Origin: a virus
DNA: 20,989 nt
Virus record (IMG/VR): IMGVR_UViG_3300027899_001089
Coordinates: 1 to 20,989 of that record
Reading direction: 5' to 3' (one strand)
In this document: positions 12,949-19,387 of the stretch, piece by piece
How positions within the stretch are numbered: the stretch's first letter is position 1
How the letters are laid out: each line of letters begins with the position of its first letter
Made by a program: the position numbers and the translations under genes
The notes under the pieces: model-generated
Seen by the model: the letters and a program-made list of their open reading frames with translations, nothing else
What the model was told of the DNA's origin: nothing
Database searches by the model: none

Positions 12949-12964
12949 GGGGCATGCATGCCCC
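12949..12964. terminator. 16-bp GC-rich palindrome after the MoxR gene
   Basis: GGGGCATGCATGCCCC folds as a 6-bp stem with a 4-nt loop. It lies 6 nt past the MoxR stop on the minus strand, where the following sequence is only mildly U-rich. A TAGTTTTTA tract follows on the plus strand instead. It may slow or end transcription between the MoxR gene and the paralog, or protect the message end. Confidence 0.45.
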
Positions 12965-12970
12965 TAGTTT

Positions 12971-14083
12971 TTACTTCTGGCTAGCTGCCACCACATACTT
13001 GCCAAACCGCTTGTGGAATTCATCAAAATTCTTGAGCTTGCCGGGCACAAAGGGCAGATCGTAGGTAGTAAGTGCAACACGGGCTCCCATGACGGTTACC
13101 TCAGTGGTAAAGTTATCCATCATAAACTTAAAGAAGTTATCAGCCTTGGCGTGCCATTCAGCACTGGGCTTACCGCTGTCTTTCTGGATGGCGTCTTGCA
13201 ACTCATAGCACATGGCCACAGTGAGCGAGTACATGGCGGAAATTTCCTTGATTTTGAGCTCAGTTACTTTGCCCATCAGGATTTCTTCGGGTTTGGGCAA
13301 CTGTCCTGAAATTTTACGGTGTGCCATGAATTTAATAGCAACACCTTCACCAACTGCACCAGAAATCAGGTCAGTCATTTCACCATCACTGAGTCCTGTG
13401 TCTTCATTGAGCAGCTGACTGACAAAACTCCAGGTACGTGGTGTAGCAAATGCACGGGAACTGGACCGCGGATCAAAATCATGCAGATCCTGCTTGGCAA
13501 AACCCACGTAGCCCACGACATCTTTATGAATTTTATTGTTCACTGCCCAGGACTCCCAGCTGGCATGATCCACACGCATTTCAAGATGCAGGAAACGATT
13601 GGCCAGAGGGGCAGGCATGCGATAAGTGACGCCTTTGTCGCTTTCACGGTTGCCTGCGGCAACTACCACCACATTCTTGGGCAACACATATTTGCCGATT
13701 CGGCGATTAAGGATCAGCTGATAGGCAGCAGCTTGGATGCTGGGCGCAGCACTGTTCATTTCATCAAGAAACAGAACAACGATTGGGTGCTGGCTAGCAG
13801 TTTCTTCGTCGGGCAGATCCACCGGAGGTGCCCAGTCCATACGACCAATATCTTTGTTAAAGTAGGGAATTCCACGGAGATCAGTGGGTTCCATCTGTGC
13901 AAGGCGTAGATCAATCATTAGCCCGCCCAACTGTGTGGTGATACTGGCAATCAGTTCAGATTTGCCAATTCCCGGAGGGCCCCATAGGAAGACAGGGCGT
14001 TGCATCTTGAAGCAGGCCATGATGCTGCGGCGGGCGGTTTCGCTGGTAACAGTACGATTTTCGGATACAGTTTCTTTGCTCAT
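12971..14083 (-). CDS. MoxR-family AAA+ ATPase
   Basis: This 370-residue protein carries Walker A GPPGIGKS (35-42), Walker B VVLFLDEMN (102-110), and a sensor-1 stretch VVVVAAGNRESD with Asn145, followed by MPAPLANRFLHLEM as the arginine-finger region. The layout fits the MoxR/CbbQ/NorQ group, chaperone-like ATPases that work with a VWA partner. That partner is encoded about 430 nt downstream, separated by one small gene. The SD AAGGAG lies 8 nt before the ATG, and a promoter (CAGACA-17-TATAAT) lies about 40 nt upstream. Which complex the pair remodels during infection is unknown. Confidence 0.9.
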   Translation of the reverse strand: MSKETVSENRTVTSETARRSIMACFKMQRPVFLWGPPGIGKSELIASITTQLGGLMIDLRLAQMEPTDLRGIPYFNKDIGRMDWAPPVDLPDEETASQHPIVVLFLDEMNSAAPSIQAAAYQLILNRRIGKYVLPKNVVVVAAGNRESDKGVTYRMPAPLANRFLHLEMRVDHASWESWAVNNKIHKDVVGYVGFAKQDLHDFDPRSSSRAFATPRTWSFVSQLLNEDTGLSDGEMTDLISGAVGEGVAIKFMAHRKISGQLPKPEEILMGKVTELKIKEISAMYSLTVAMCYELQDAIQKDSGKPSAEWHAKADNFFKFMMDNFTTEVTVMGARVALTTYDLPFVPGKLKNFDEFHKRFGKYVVAASQK

Positions 14084-14124
14084 TTATATACTCCTTGGTG
14101 GTAGTTGATTGCGTTAAAAATTAA

Positions 14125-14153
14125 ATTATATACAAAATCTGAATTATTGTCTG
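14125..14153 (-). promoter_or_regulatory. Sigma-70-type promoter, CAGACA-17-TATAAT
   Basis: The minus strand has CAGACA (14153-14148), a 17-nt spacer and TATAAT (14130-14125), upstream of the MoxR gene. The leader holds AATCAACTACC just before the SD. Confidence 0.6.
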
Positions 14154-14159
14154 TTGCTT

Positions 14160-14573
14160 TTAAGCAACAACTACATAGTGTCGGTCCCATTTGCCAATGG
14201 TAACATTAACATACCAGCCCACATCAAAGTAATCCGTTTGGGCATCGCTGTTATCGTGATTGCCTTTGTTCATGACAGCAAAAACTTCCTTGAGAAAAGA
14301 CAGTGCTTTGCCGTCATAATGTTCTTTGAACCAGTAGGGATTAACATCAGAGTAGCCACTGGTATTAGTTGTAAATCCACGACTTACTTGATAATGATCA
14401 GCACCGCAGACCTTGTTACTGTTGCCAATAAAGTCAATGGCACCTTGGCTGATGTTCAGGCAAAGAGTGCTGTGATTGTATACACTCAGGCTAGCCTTGA
14501 CCTTGTACTTTTTGCAGATTGCCTTGATGGTGGGTGCCAGCGATTTCTTGAGTTCCTGGGATACGTATGCCAT
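14160..14573 (-). CDS. LPD29-like domain protein
   Basis: The ATG at 14573 (MAYVSQELKKSLAP) is chosen because GGAG lies 8 nt upstream and a promoter lies just before it; longer readings would run through that promoter. The 137-residue product, with ELKKSLAPTIKAICKKYKVK and SLSVYNHSTLCLNI, then NPYWFKEHYDGKALSFLKEV, resembles the LPD29 group (large polyvalent protein-associated domain 29) found in phages and mobile elements. No catalytic function is established for it. The stop lies inside a small hairpin (GTTGCTT/AAGCAAC, 14154-14169). Confidence 0.75.
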   Translation of the reverse strand: MAYVSQELKKSLAPTIKAICKKYKVKASLSVYNHSTLCLNISQGAIDFIGNSNKVCGADHYQVSRGFTTNTSGYSDVNPYWFKEHYDGKALSFLKEVFAVMNKGNHDNSDAQTDYFDVGWYVNVTIGKWDRHYVVVA

Positions 14574-14604
14574 TTGGATTGCTCCGGTTGTTGATGATGA
14601 ATCA

Positions 14605-14633
14605 ATTATAACAAATTTTTGATTTTTGGTCAA
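14605..14633 (-). promoter_or_regulatory. Sigma-70-type promoter, TTGACC-17-TATAAT
   Basis: The minus strand has TTGACC (14633-14628), a 17-nt spacer and TATAAT (14610-14605). The TGA stop of the upstream gene is within the -35. The leader to the LPD29-like gene is only about 25 nt and holds ATCAACAACC before GGAG. Confidence 0.75.
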
Positions 14634-14794
14634 ATCAGATCGTCTTCATAGGCATACTGTTCTTGAAGTTCCTGAACAATGGTCATGACGTCATCGTAGC
14701 TGACATCAAATGCCTGTGCAATGTGCCTGAAAGAAAGTTCACCACGCTGGATTTCATCTTGAATATCAGCGACCAGATTACGATTTTTACTCAT
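14630..14794 (-). CDS. 54-residue helix-turn-helix-like protein
   Basis: The start at 14794 (MSKNRNLVADIQ) has AAAGGAG 6 nt upstream; a longer reading from 14818 is not needed. Residues 8-35 (VADIQDEIQRGELSFRHIAQ, then AFDVSYDDVMTIV) look like a small three-helix DNA-binding fold in which SFRHIAQAFDVS resembles a helix-turn-helix. The C-terminus is acidic (YAYEDDLI). A regulator is plausible but unproven. It lies 23 nt after the gene above and its stop is inside the next promoter. Confidence 0.65.
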   Translation of the reverse strand: MSKNRNLVADIQDEIQRGELSFRHIAQAFDVSYDDVMTIVQELQEQYAYEDDLI

Positions 14795-14817
14795 TAGAAT
14801 CTCCTTTAAAAATACCA

Positions 14818-15141
14818 TTAGTCAACTTTGGACCAGCCCATGCTCATGCACACATAATCGGTGCCGTCGATGGCAACCAAATCACCTACACTGACAGACC
14901 GGCCACGACCATAACGCGCCACACGCTCGTCCTGCCGACCAGGGTTGTTGGTGAGATCAAACACTTCTTCCAGGATATCTTCATGGGAAGCTTCTCCCAG
15001 TTCAGCAAAGTCGATCTCGAAATGCTGGCCATATTTGCCATGATCACGAAGTGTTTTTGCAGTTTCTATCTGATTCTGGCGGAAGTAAAATTCCCCCAGC
15101 AACTGGGATTCTACCAGTTTAATTGTTGCCACATTTTGCAT
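14818..15141 (-). CDS. Conserved phage protein with a GRS-x-SVGD C-terminal motif
   Basis: In this 107-residue protein, the first part (SQLLGEFYFRQNQIE, then FEIDFAELGEASHEDILEEV) is followed by RYGRGRSVSVGDLVAI and DYVCMSMGWSKVD. The GRS-x-SVGD-(V/L)-V...Y-x-C-x-x-x-GW pattern recurs in YodL-like and related phage proteins, as far as I recall. The role is unknown. AAGGA lies 9 nt before the ATG and a strong promoter (15177-15205) lies about 35 nt upstream. Confidence 0.75.
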   Translation of the reverse strand: MQNVATIKLVESQLLGEFYFRQNQIETAKTLRDHGKYGQHFEIDFAELGEASHEDILEEVFDLTNNPGRQDERVARYGRGRSVSVGDLVAIDGTDYVCMSMGWSKVD

Positions 15142-15176
15142 TTTCTGTTCCTTGCAGGTTGTTAAACAATGCCTGT

Positions 15177-15205
15177 ATTATATCAGAAAACGATTTATTG
15201 GTCAA
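15177..15205 (-). promoter_or_regulatory. Sigma-70-type promoter, TTGACC-17-TATAAT
   Basis: The minus strand has TTGACC (15205-15200), a 17-nt spacer and TATAAT (15182-15177). The upstream gene's TGA stop lies inside the -35. The leader contains TTTAACAACC and AAGGAACAG blocks, shared with the promoter of the VWA-like gene. Confidence 0.75.
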
Positions 15206-15579
15206 CTGTTGGCGGTAAGCTCTAATTTTTCCAAATAGGACACCAGATCTCCATCCAGAAGACCTAGCATGGAAGCATCTTCTTGGTCAAACACCATGAT
15301 TTTTCGTGGATTGGCCAGGTAGTAGGTACCCTGGAAGTGTCGTTCTAAAAGAAGCAGATGTTTGTTTACCAGGGTCCTGGTAAGTTCAAATACATAAGAT
15401 TGTATGGCTAGTTCTTTTGACAAAAACTTGTAGCCATGGGCACTTAGCCGTAAACTTGAATGATTAGTGGGAGTATGCCAAGTACTCCAGGCAATTTCAT
15501 AGGTGGTCTTGCCTGAACGTGAGGCCCACAGTTCATTTAACTGTGGCTGGGTGTGCCTTTTATGGGTAAATGCGCTCAC
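15202..15579 (-). CDS. Phage protein of unknown function, probable GTG start
   Basis: This 125-residue frame begins with GTG (15579), overlapping the upstream gene by 20 nt, with only a weak AAGG adjacent, so the start is uncertain. It includes LNELWASRSGKTTYEIAWS, SSLRLSAHGYKFL, a helical middle (VFELTRTLVNKHLLLLERHF), and MLGLLDGDLVSYLEKLEL near the end. That suggests a compact alpha/beta protein, but no domain was recognised. Its TGA stop is part of the -35 box of the next promoter. Confidence 0.7.
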   Translation of the reverse strand: MSAFTHKRHTQPQLNELWASRSGKTTYEIAWSTWHTPTNHSSLRLSAHGYKFLSKELAIQSYVFELTRTLVNKHLLLLERHFQGTYYLANPRKIMVFDQEDASMLGLLDGDLVSYLEKLELTANS

Positions 15580-15847
15580 CTTGTCTAAGCAGAACCACAG
15601 TGAATAGATTTGTTTTGAACAATAAATTTAGCTTTTTTGCCAGATTGATGGCATGCCCCGGATTGCTAAAACTGGTTTTTTTATATTTTGGGCCCGGATA
15701 GCTGACCAGCATATTTTCAGATTTTAGATTTATGGGCTTACTGTCATAAAATACTGCCCAGATACCGTCACTGAATATGATCTGCTCACTCTTGTATGTG
15801 TGTTTATTTACATGTTCCACTAACACGTTTGGTTTAGGTCTGCCCAT
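15560..15847 (-). CDS. Small conserved phage protein, unknown function
   Basis: This 95-residue protein starts MGRPKPNVLVEHVNKHTYK. It is basic and beta-rich at the N-terminus (EQIIFSDGIWAVFYDSKPI), followed by a helix (AINLAKKLNLLF). It may bind nucleic acid given its charge, but no motif proves that. A 45-nt gap upstream contains CATAAATA, one base from the late octamer. No clear SD is visible. The C-terminus overlaps the next gene by 20 nt. Confidence 0.7.
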   Translation of the reverse strand: MGRPKPNVLVEHVNKHTYKSEQIIFSDGIWAVFYDSKPINLKSENMLVSYPGPKYKKTSFSNPGHAINLAKKLNLLFKTNLFTVVLLRQGERIYP

Positions 15848-15892
15848 GATATTATCGAATGTTTTGTATATTTATGATAAAATATACGCAGA

Positions 15893-16126
15893 TTATTTAA
15901 ATCCACCACCGTCTACTGCTATTTGTATAACTGAATTTTGTTCTTTAGCGATTGATGCTGTTTGTTTGCTCAGCTGTGCACAGTGATTAAGCAAATCAAA
16001 AATATCTGCATGTAGGCTTCTGGCCTCCTGCACAGATAGTGTTAAATTTTGTTTACCTGACTGATTCATTACCTTGACTTTTTCATTAAAGTTTTTAAGA
16101 TGCAGACTCAGATTGGCCGTGGTCAT
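15893..16126 (-). CDS. Small helical phage protein, unknown function
   Basis: This 77-residue protein starts at the ATG of an ATGA overlap with the gene upstream; GAAGG lies 7 nt before it. It is almost entirely helical by eye (LSLHLKNFNEKVKVM, then VQEARSLHADIFDLLNHCAQ), with a polar tail. Two helices with hydrophobic heptads suggest a small coiled-coil or adaptor protein. No functional assignment can be made. Confidence 0.75.
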   Translation of the reverse strand: MTTANLSLHLKNFNEKVKVMNQSGKQNLTLSVQEARSLHADIFDLLNHCAQLSKQTASIAKEQNSVIQIAVDGGGFK

Positions 16127-16605
16127 TCCGCAGCCTTCAATGCATCCAGCATTTCAGTTTTAGTTTTAAATGGTCCCTGAAATTCATAACGATTTAATGT
16201 AATAAATTTTGGACAATAGCTCTTGGCCCAGCTGTGATTGAATTGAATTATATAAAATCCAGCACAAAAAAAACTTTTACTTTTCGATGTTTTGGTAAAC
16301 ACAGGGAATTGGTGCTTGACATCCCACAGCATATTCCAGGGTTTTACTGACGCTGGATATCCATGTACTTCATGTAATTTTTGTTGTTTGTCCCTGGATG
16401 CAGTGGAATTTTCAAAAATTACATTGTACACTTTGGAAAGTCGTTTGATAGTCTTAAACTTCTCTCGCCGTTCATTATACACGTACACAAATCCGCTGTT
16501 GTCATCCACGGCCTGTATGGTTCCCACCTTGGACCCACTGGCTTCCACGATCCAATATTTGTTTTTAAGAACAGTTTTTGCAATAAGGTTATCAGTCATA
16601 AACAT
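16123..16605 (-). CDS. Conserved T4-like phage protein of unknown function
   Basis: This 160-residue protein may start at 16605 (MFMTDN) or two codons later (16599). The order LIAKTVLKNKYWIVEASGSK, NERREKFKTIKRLSKVYNV, VHGYPASVKPWNMLWDVKHQ, TKTSKSKSFFCAGFYIIQFN, YCPKFITLNRYEFQGPFKTK is, to my recollection, typical of a protein widespread in T4-like aquatic phages with no known role. The ATG overlaps the stop of the 51-residue gene (TAATG), and its own stop overlaps the next start (ATGA), so it is in a tight operon. Confidence 0.85.
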   Translation of the reverse strand: MFMTDNLIAKTVLKNKYWIVEASGSKVGTIQAVDDNSGFVYVYNERREKFKTIKRLSKVYNVIFENSTASRDKQQKLHEVHGYPASVKPWNMLWDVKHQFPVFTKTSKSKSFFCAGFYIIQFNHSWAKSYCPKFITLNRYEFQGPFKTKTEMLDALKAAE

Positions 16606-16760
16606 TAAGTATTTTTCCGTTCTAATTTATATTGGCTTTTAAGCCACCATTTATATTTTTGAATATAGTCGCGGTAGGTATATGTCACTGGCCAGCGATA
16701 GCTAACCATTTCATCCACATGCTCAAACCATTTTTCCATGCACCAGAGTTTAAAATTCAT
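16605..16760 (-). CDS. 51-residue small basic protein
   Basis: A short gene encodes M-N-F-K-L-W-C-M-E-K-W-F-E-H-V-D-E-M-V followed by SYRWPVTYTYRDYIQKYKWW and a Lys-rich end. Its support is GAGG 5 nt before the ATG, a position filling the gap between two coupled genes, and a TAATG overlap with the next start. It is rich in Trp/Tyr and Lys, suggesting a helical binding peptide. The function is unknown. Confidence 0.7.
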   Translation of the reverse strand: MNFKLWCMEKWFEHVDEMVSYRWPVTYTYRDYIQKYKWWLKSQYKLERKNT

Positions 16761-16780
16761 AATGGCCTCAGTGGGTGTGA

Positions 16781-16996
16781 TCAGTCAATACGAAATTGTT
16801 TGGCGATTGCGTGTGCAGCAAATTCAGCCCCAATTTTTTCACGATGATCGTTTAGAGACATCATGGCATTTTCAATTGTTGCACAGCACTCTTTAACGAT
16901 CAATTCTGCAAACTTTTCCTGAAGATGCGAGTTGATGGCTGGGTAGTGACTGCCACCCGCTTGAAGTTGAAGATTATATAATAGTTCTTTGTTCAT
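16781..16996 (-). CDS. Small conserved phage protein with AGGSHYP motif
   Basis: This 71-residue protein contains LQLQAGGSHYPAINSHLQEK, FAELIVKECCATIENAM and a C-terminal EKIGAEFAAHAIAKQF. The pattern A-G-G-S-H-Y-P followed by FAELIV-x-E-C is recurrent in small proteins of aquatic tailed phages; the function is not known. Its ATG overlaps the stop of the RNase H-like gene (ATGA), showing translational coupling. Confidence 0.8.
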   Translation of the reverse strand: MNKELLYNLQLQAGGSHYPAINSHLQEKFAELIVKECCATIENAMMSLNDHREKIGAEFAAHAIAKQFRID

Positions 16997-17982
16997 TCTG
17001 GATACCCTGCACTTAATAGTTCACCAAAAGCAGAAGCATTATCACTTAGCCGCTTTAATTCGTATTTCCCACAAAATTTTAAAAACTGTGCCCCCACCAT
17101 GGGGCGATTTAAACATTTCTTATGATCAGCAATTGTATTATCGATGCAAGCCCGCACCTGCTCGGGCTGTGCTGCTAGATCTACCAGAGTACGATTACGA
17201 TGGTAATCGTCCAGTACCCGATGCTCGACATTATTATGATCAGTCCAGCGTTGCAGCATGAAATTGTTCCAATTAAATCCTTGATTTTTCATGTCTTCGT
17301 AGGCATCAACTAGCCCAACTTTGGACTTGGTGCCCTTCTGTCGTACACCCGGATACGCGCTGAATACAAAGTCAGTGGAATCTCCGCGAATGCATTTTTC
17401 AAACAAAATAAATTTTGGATCGGGAATTTTTTTAGGCTCTTTAGTTTTATTATCGATCACCATATTGCCTTTTTTATCAAAAATTCCAGCAAGTGTGTGC
17501 AATTCTTCAGCCACCCCGTTGTATTGGTTAACATTCTCGGCCAAGAGTTGATAAAAATCAGTATCTGTGCTGATAATAGTGTGATGATCACCAGGGTGAT
17601 TCTGTACCCAACCAGCAATAAGATCGTCAGCTTCCAGGGTGGATTGTTGCAATACAGTGCAATTGGTCTTATCGGTTAAAAAAGTTTTAAGATCGTCAAA
17701 TGCTTCCCAGAATAACTTATCTTCTTCCTGCTGAGATTCTGTGAGTGCAGCCCGTGCCACTGAACGATTTTTCTTGTAGGGCTCATAGAAGTCTTTGCGC
17801 CAACTACGTCCTTCAAAGCAAAACACCACGTGATCTGCTCGTTGGTCCCGCCAGGCTTTGTTCACACTGGCCAAGGTGACGTGGATTGCAAACCCAACTT
17901 TATCCCAGGCATCTGATTGACGGTGTGCACTGTGCCGTGCACGAAAAAATGTATTAGCTGTATCGACAATTAAGTAACGCAT
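16993..17982 (-). CDS. rnh: T4 RNase H-like 5'-3' exonuclease (FEN family)
   Basis: This enzyme removes RNA primers and flaps during lagging-strand replication. The 329-residue protein shows family acidic residues in order: Asp7 (IVDTAN), EADD at 117-120, TDTD (139-142), and GDSTD (200-204) followed by a helix-3-turn-helix-like DNA-binding region (FSAYPGVRQKGTKSKVGL). The basic RSWRKDFYEPYKKNR stretch (59-73) is the usual helical-arch side. T4 Rnh has 305 residues. It starts a small operon with the genes down to 15202. No SD is seen; TTGACA-17-TAACAT lies immediately upstream. Confidence 0.92.
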   Translation of the reverse strand: MRYLIVDTANTFFRARHSAHRQSDAWDKVGFAIHVTLASVNKAWRDQRADHVVFCFEGRSWRKDFYEPYKKNRSVARAALTESQQEEDKLFWEAFDDLKTFLTDKTNCTVLQQSTLEADDLIAGWVQNHPGDHHTIISTDTDFYQLLAENVNQYNGVAEELHTLAGIFDKKGNMVIDNKTKEPKKIPDPKFILFEKCIRGDSTDFVFSAYPGVRQKGTKSKVGLVDAYEDMKNQGFNWNNFMLQRWTDHNNVEHRVLDDYHRNRTLVDLAAQPEQVRACIDNTIADHKKCLNRPMVGAQFLKFCGKYELKRLSDNASAFGELLSAGYPE

Positions 17983-17988
17983 ATGGCA

Positions 17989-18017
17989 ATGTTAGTATAT
18001 TATTGAATGATTGTCAA
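17989..18017 (-). promoter_or_regulatory. Possible promoter, TTGACA-17-TAACAT
   Basis: The minus strand has a perfect TTGACA (18017-18012), a 17-nt spacer and a 4-of-6 -10 (TAACAT, 17994-17989). The expected transcription start falls at about 17982, the A of the RNase H-like gene's ATG, so the message might be leaderless. Confidence 0.45.
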
Positions 18018-18044
18018 CACTTGGTTGCACAATTGGCCAGCGAT

Positions 18045-18491
18045 CTAAAATATTTCGCTACGCCCATCACCTATATCCTTTTTTTGAATACCGCTGATGG
18101 GCCTGGGATTGTTTGCCTCATACTGTTCAAATGTCTCGAGTACCACATTTCTGCATATATCCTGGAACCACTGATCCACAATTTGTTGATCGTCTTTTCC
18201 TTTGTACCCTGATTTAATTAACTTGACCACAAAGAACTCATTCCAGTCTAGTTCGAATGCGCCCTGCCCGATGTCTTCGGAATCTAACTCAACACTGACA
18301 ATATTAACCCAGGGTTCTCCCTTACTAGTAGCCAACTCTTTTGCAGTTTTTTTAACTACTCTGGGTTTTTTTACTTTTTTGGGCTGTTTTTCTGGTTTAG
18401 CTGATACCTCGGGGACTCTGACTTCGGGCGGTGGCGCCGCAACAGTGGCCTCAGATTCTTTTGCTTTGAAAAAACGTTCAATTAATCCCAT
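18045..18491 (-). CDS. Conserved phage protein with Pro/Lys-rich linker, unknown function
   Basis: This 148-residue protein has a short start (MGLIERFFKAKE), then about 50 residues of Ala/Pro/Lys-rich linker (PPPEVRVPEVSAKPEKQPKK), then a folded-looking domain beginning GEPWVNIVSVELDSEDIGQG, with FELDWNEFFVVKLIKSGYKG and a helix (IVDQWFQDICRNVVLE). The domain looks like one I have seen in T4-like phages, without a known role. AGGGGA lies 7 nt before the ATG. It follows the QueE-like gene by 23 nt and is likely in its transcript. Confidence 0.8.
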   Translation of the reverse strand: MGLIERFFKAKESEATVAAPPPEVRVPEVSAKPEKQPKKVKKPRVVKKTAKELATSKGEPWVNIVSVELDSEDIGQGAFELDWNEFFVVKLIKSGYKGKDDQQIVDQWFQDICRNVVLETFEQYEANNPRPISGIQKKDIGDGRSEIF

Positions 18492-18514
18492 TTATTATCC
18501 CCTGTTTTTATTTT

Positions 18515-19387
18515 TTATTTTGCCCATCCATTGCCCCAGATGGAACAATGTAATCTTGGGCTAAGATTATACCCACGTGCCATGGCTAGATCCGCAACCT
18601 TGGTTAAGTTCCCCTCATACGCTTCCCGGGTACCGCCTTGCGGCATAACATACACACTGCCAGTAAAGCCCTGATCTCTATACAGAGATACTGCCTGATC
18701 AACTTCTTGAAAATGCTGTTCTGAGTCCACCACAAACTTTAGGTAGGTTACTCCAAGTTTTTCATATTCAGCAATGATCTTGGGTTTTATGGCATCATCC
18801 CAGGATTCCCCGCTGGCACTCAACTTGGGGCTCACACTAAATGTGATGTTGTGGTCCCTGACTCCGCCCAGTGCAGGCTGCTGCCAGGCAGTCAAGAAGT
18901 CTTTGAATCTGGGCTGTAGCTTTTGCGTACCATTGGTTTCAAATGTGATCTCTCGGAGATCCTGCATGTTAACATGGCTAATTAAATCTTCGTAGGCGCG
19001 TTGCCAACCCAGCAAAGGTTCTCCTCCGGTAATCACCAGATGCACATTATTGCCGTTACTCTGACGCCATTTGCCATTGGGCGTTATGGCCAACAATTTT
19101 TCAGTCAGCTGATCGATTTCATAGCTGGGGCTTAGATCTTTAAACGCAGGGTGCCAGCTTGCATAACTGTCGCATCCAGTATTTACCAAGGGCAGAGTGT
19201 CAAAGGTCTTATATAGATGGACATTTTTTGCAATGTCATCAGCCTCGATGCTTTTATCACCAGGCGCACAACCAAAACCACTGCAAGTAAAATTGCAGCC
19301 AAAGGTTCTCAAAAATACACTGGGCACACCGACAAAGCGGCCTTCACCCTGTGCACTGTAAAAAATTTCACTTACTTTAATTTTCAT
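18515..19387 (-). CDS. queE: QueE-like radical SAM enzyme (7-carboxy-7-deazaguanine synthase type)
   Basis: QueE makes the ring-contracted 7-deazaguanine precursor from carboxy-tetrahydropterin, feeding queuosine or 7-deazaguanine DNA modification. The 290-residue product starts at 19387 (MKIKVSEIFYSAQGEGRFVG) in an ATGA overlap. It carries the family opening F-x-SAQGEG, then C-N-F-T-C-S-G-F-G-C (Cys31, 35, 40) and VITGGEPLL for SAM binding. The cysteine spacing is CX3CX4C, not the usual CX3CX2C; Phe38 is where the third Cys is expected, and the downstream TGCDSYASW may supply a ligand. No other deazaguanine genes lie in this window. An NrdG-type or other radical SAM role is an alternative. 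Confidence 0.8.
   Translation of the reverse strand: MKIKVSEIFYSAQGEGRFVGVPSVFLRTFGCNFTCSGFGCAPGDKSIEADDIAKNVHLYKTFDTLPLVNTGCDSYASWHPAFKDLSPSYEIDQLTEKLLAITPNGKWRQSNGNNVHLVITGGEPLLGWQRAYEDLISHVNMQDLREITFETNGTQKLQPRFKDFLTAWQQPALGGVRDHNITFSVSPKLSASGESWDDAIKPKIIAEYEKLGVTYLKFVVDSEQHFQEVDQAVSLYRDQGFTGSVYVMPQGGTREAYEGNLTKVADLAMARGYNLSPRLHCSIWGNGWAK

Noticed and set aside
13319-13909. Long plus-strand frame of 196 codons opposite the MoxR gene
   Set aside because: It is fully antisense to a gene with intact Walker motifs, has no recognisable domain and no SD; an antisense shadow.
15862-15873. CATAAATA-like late promoter before the 15847 gene
   Set aside because: The first base differs from the T4 octamer and the region is very AT-rich; too weak to list as a feature.
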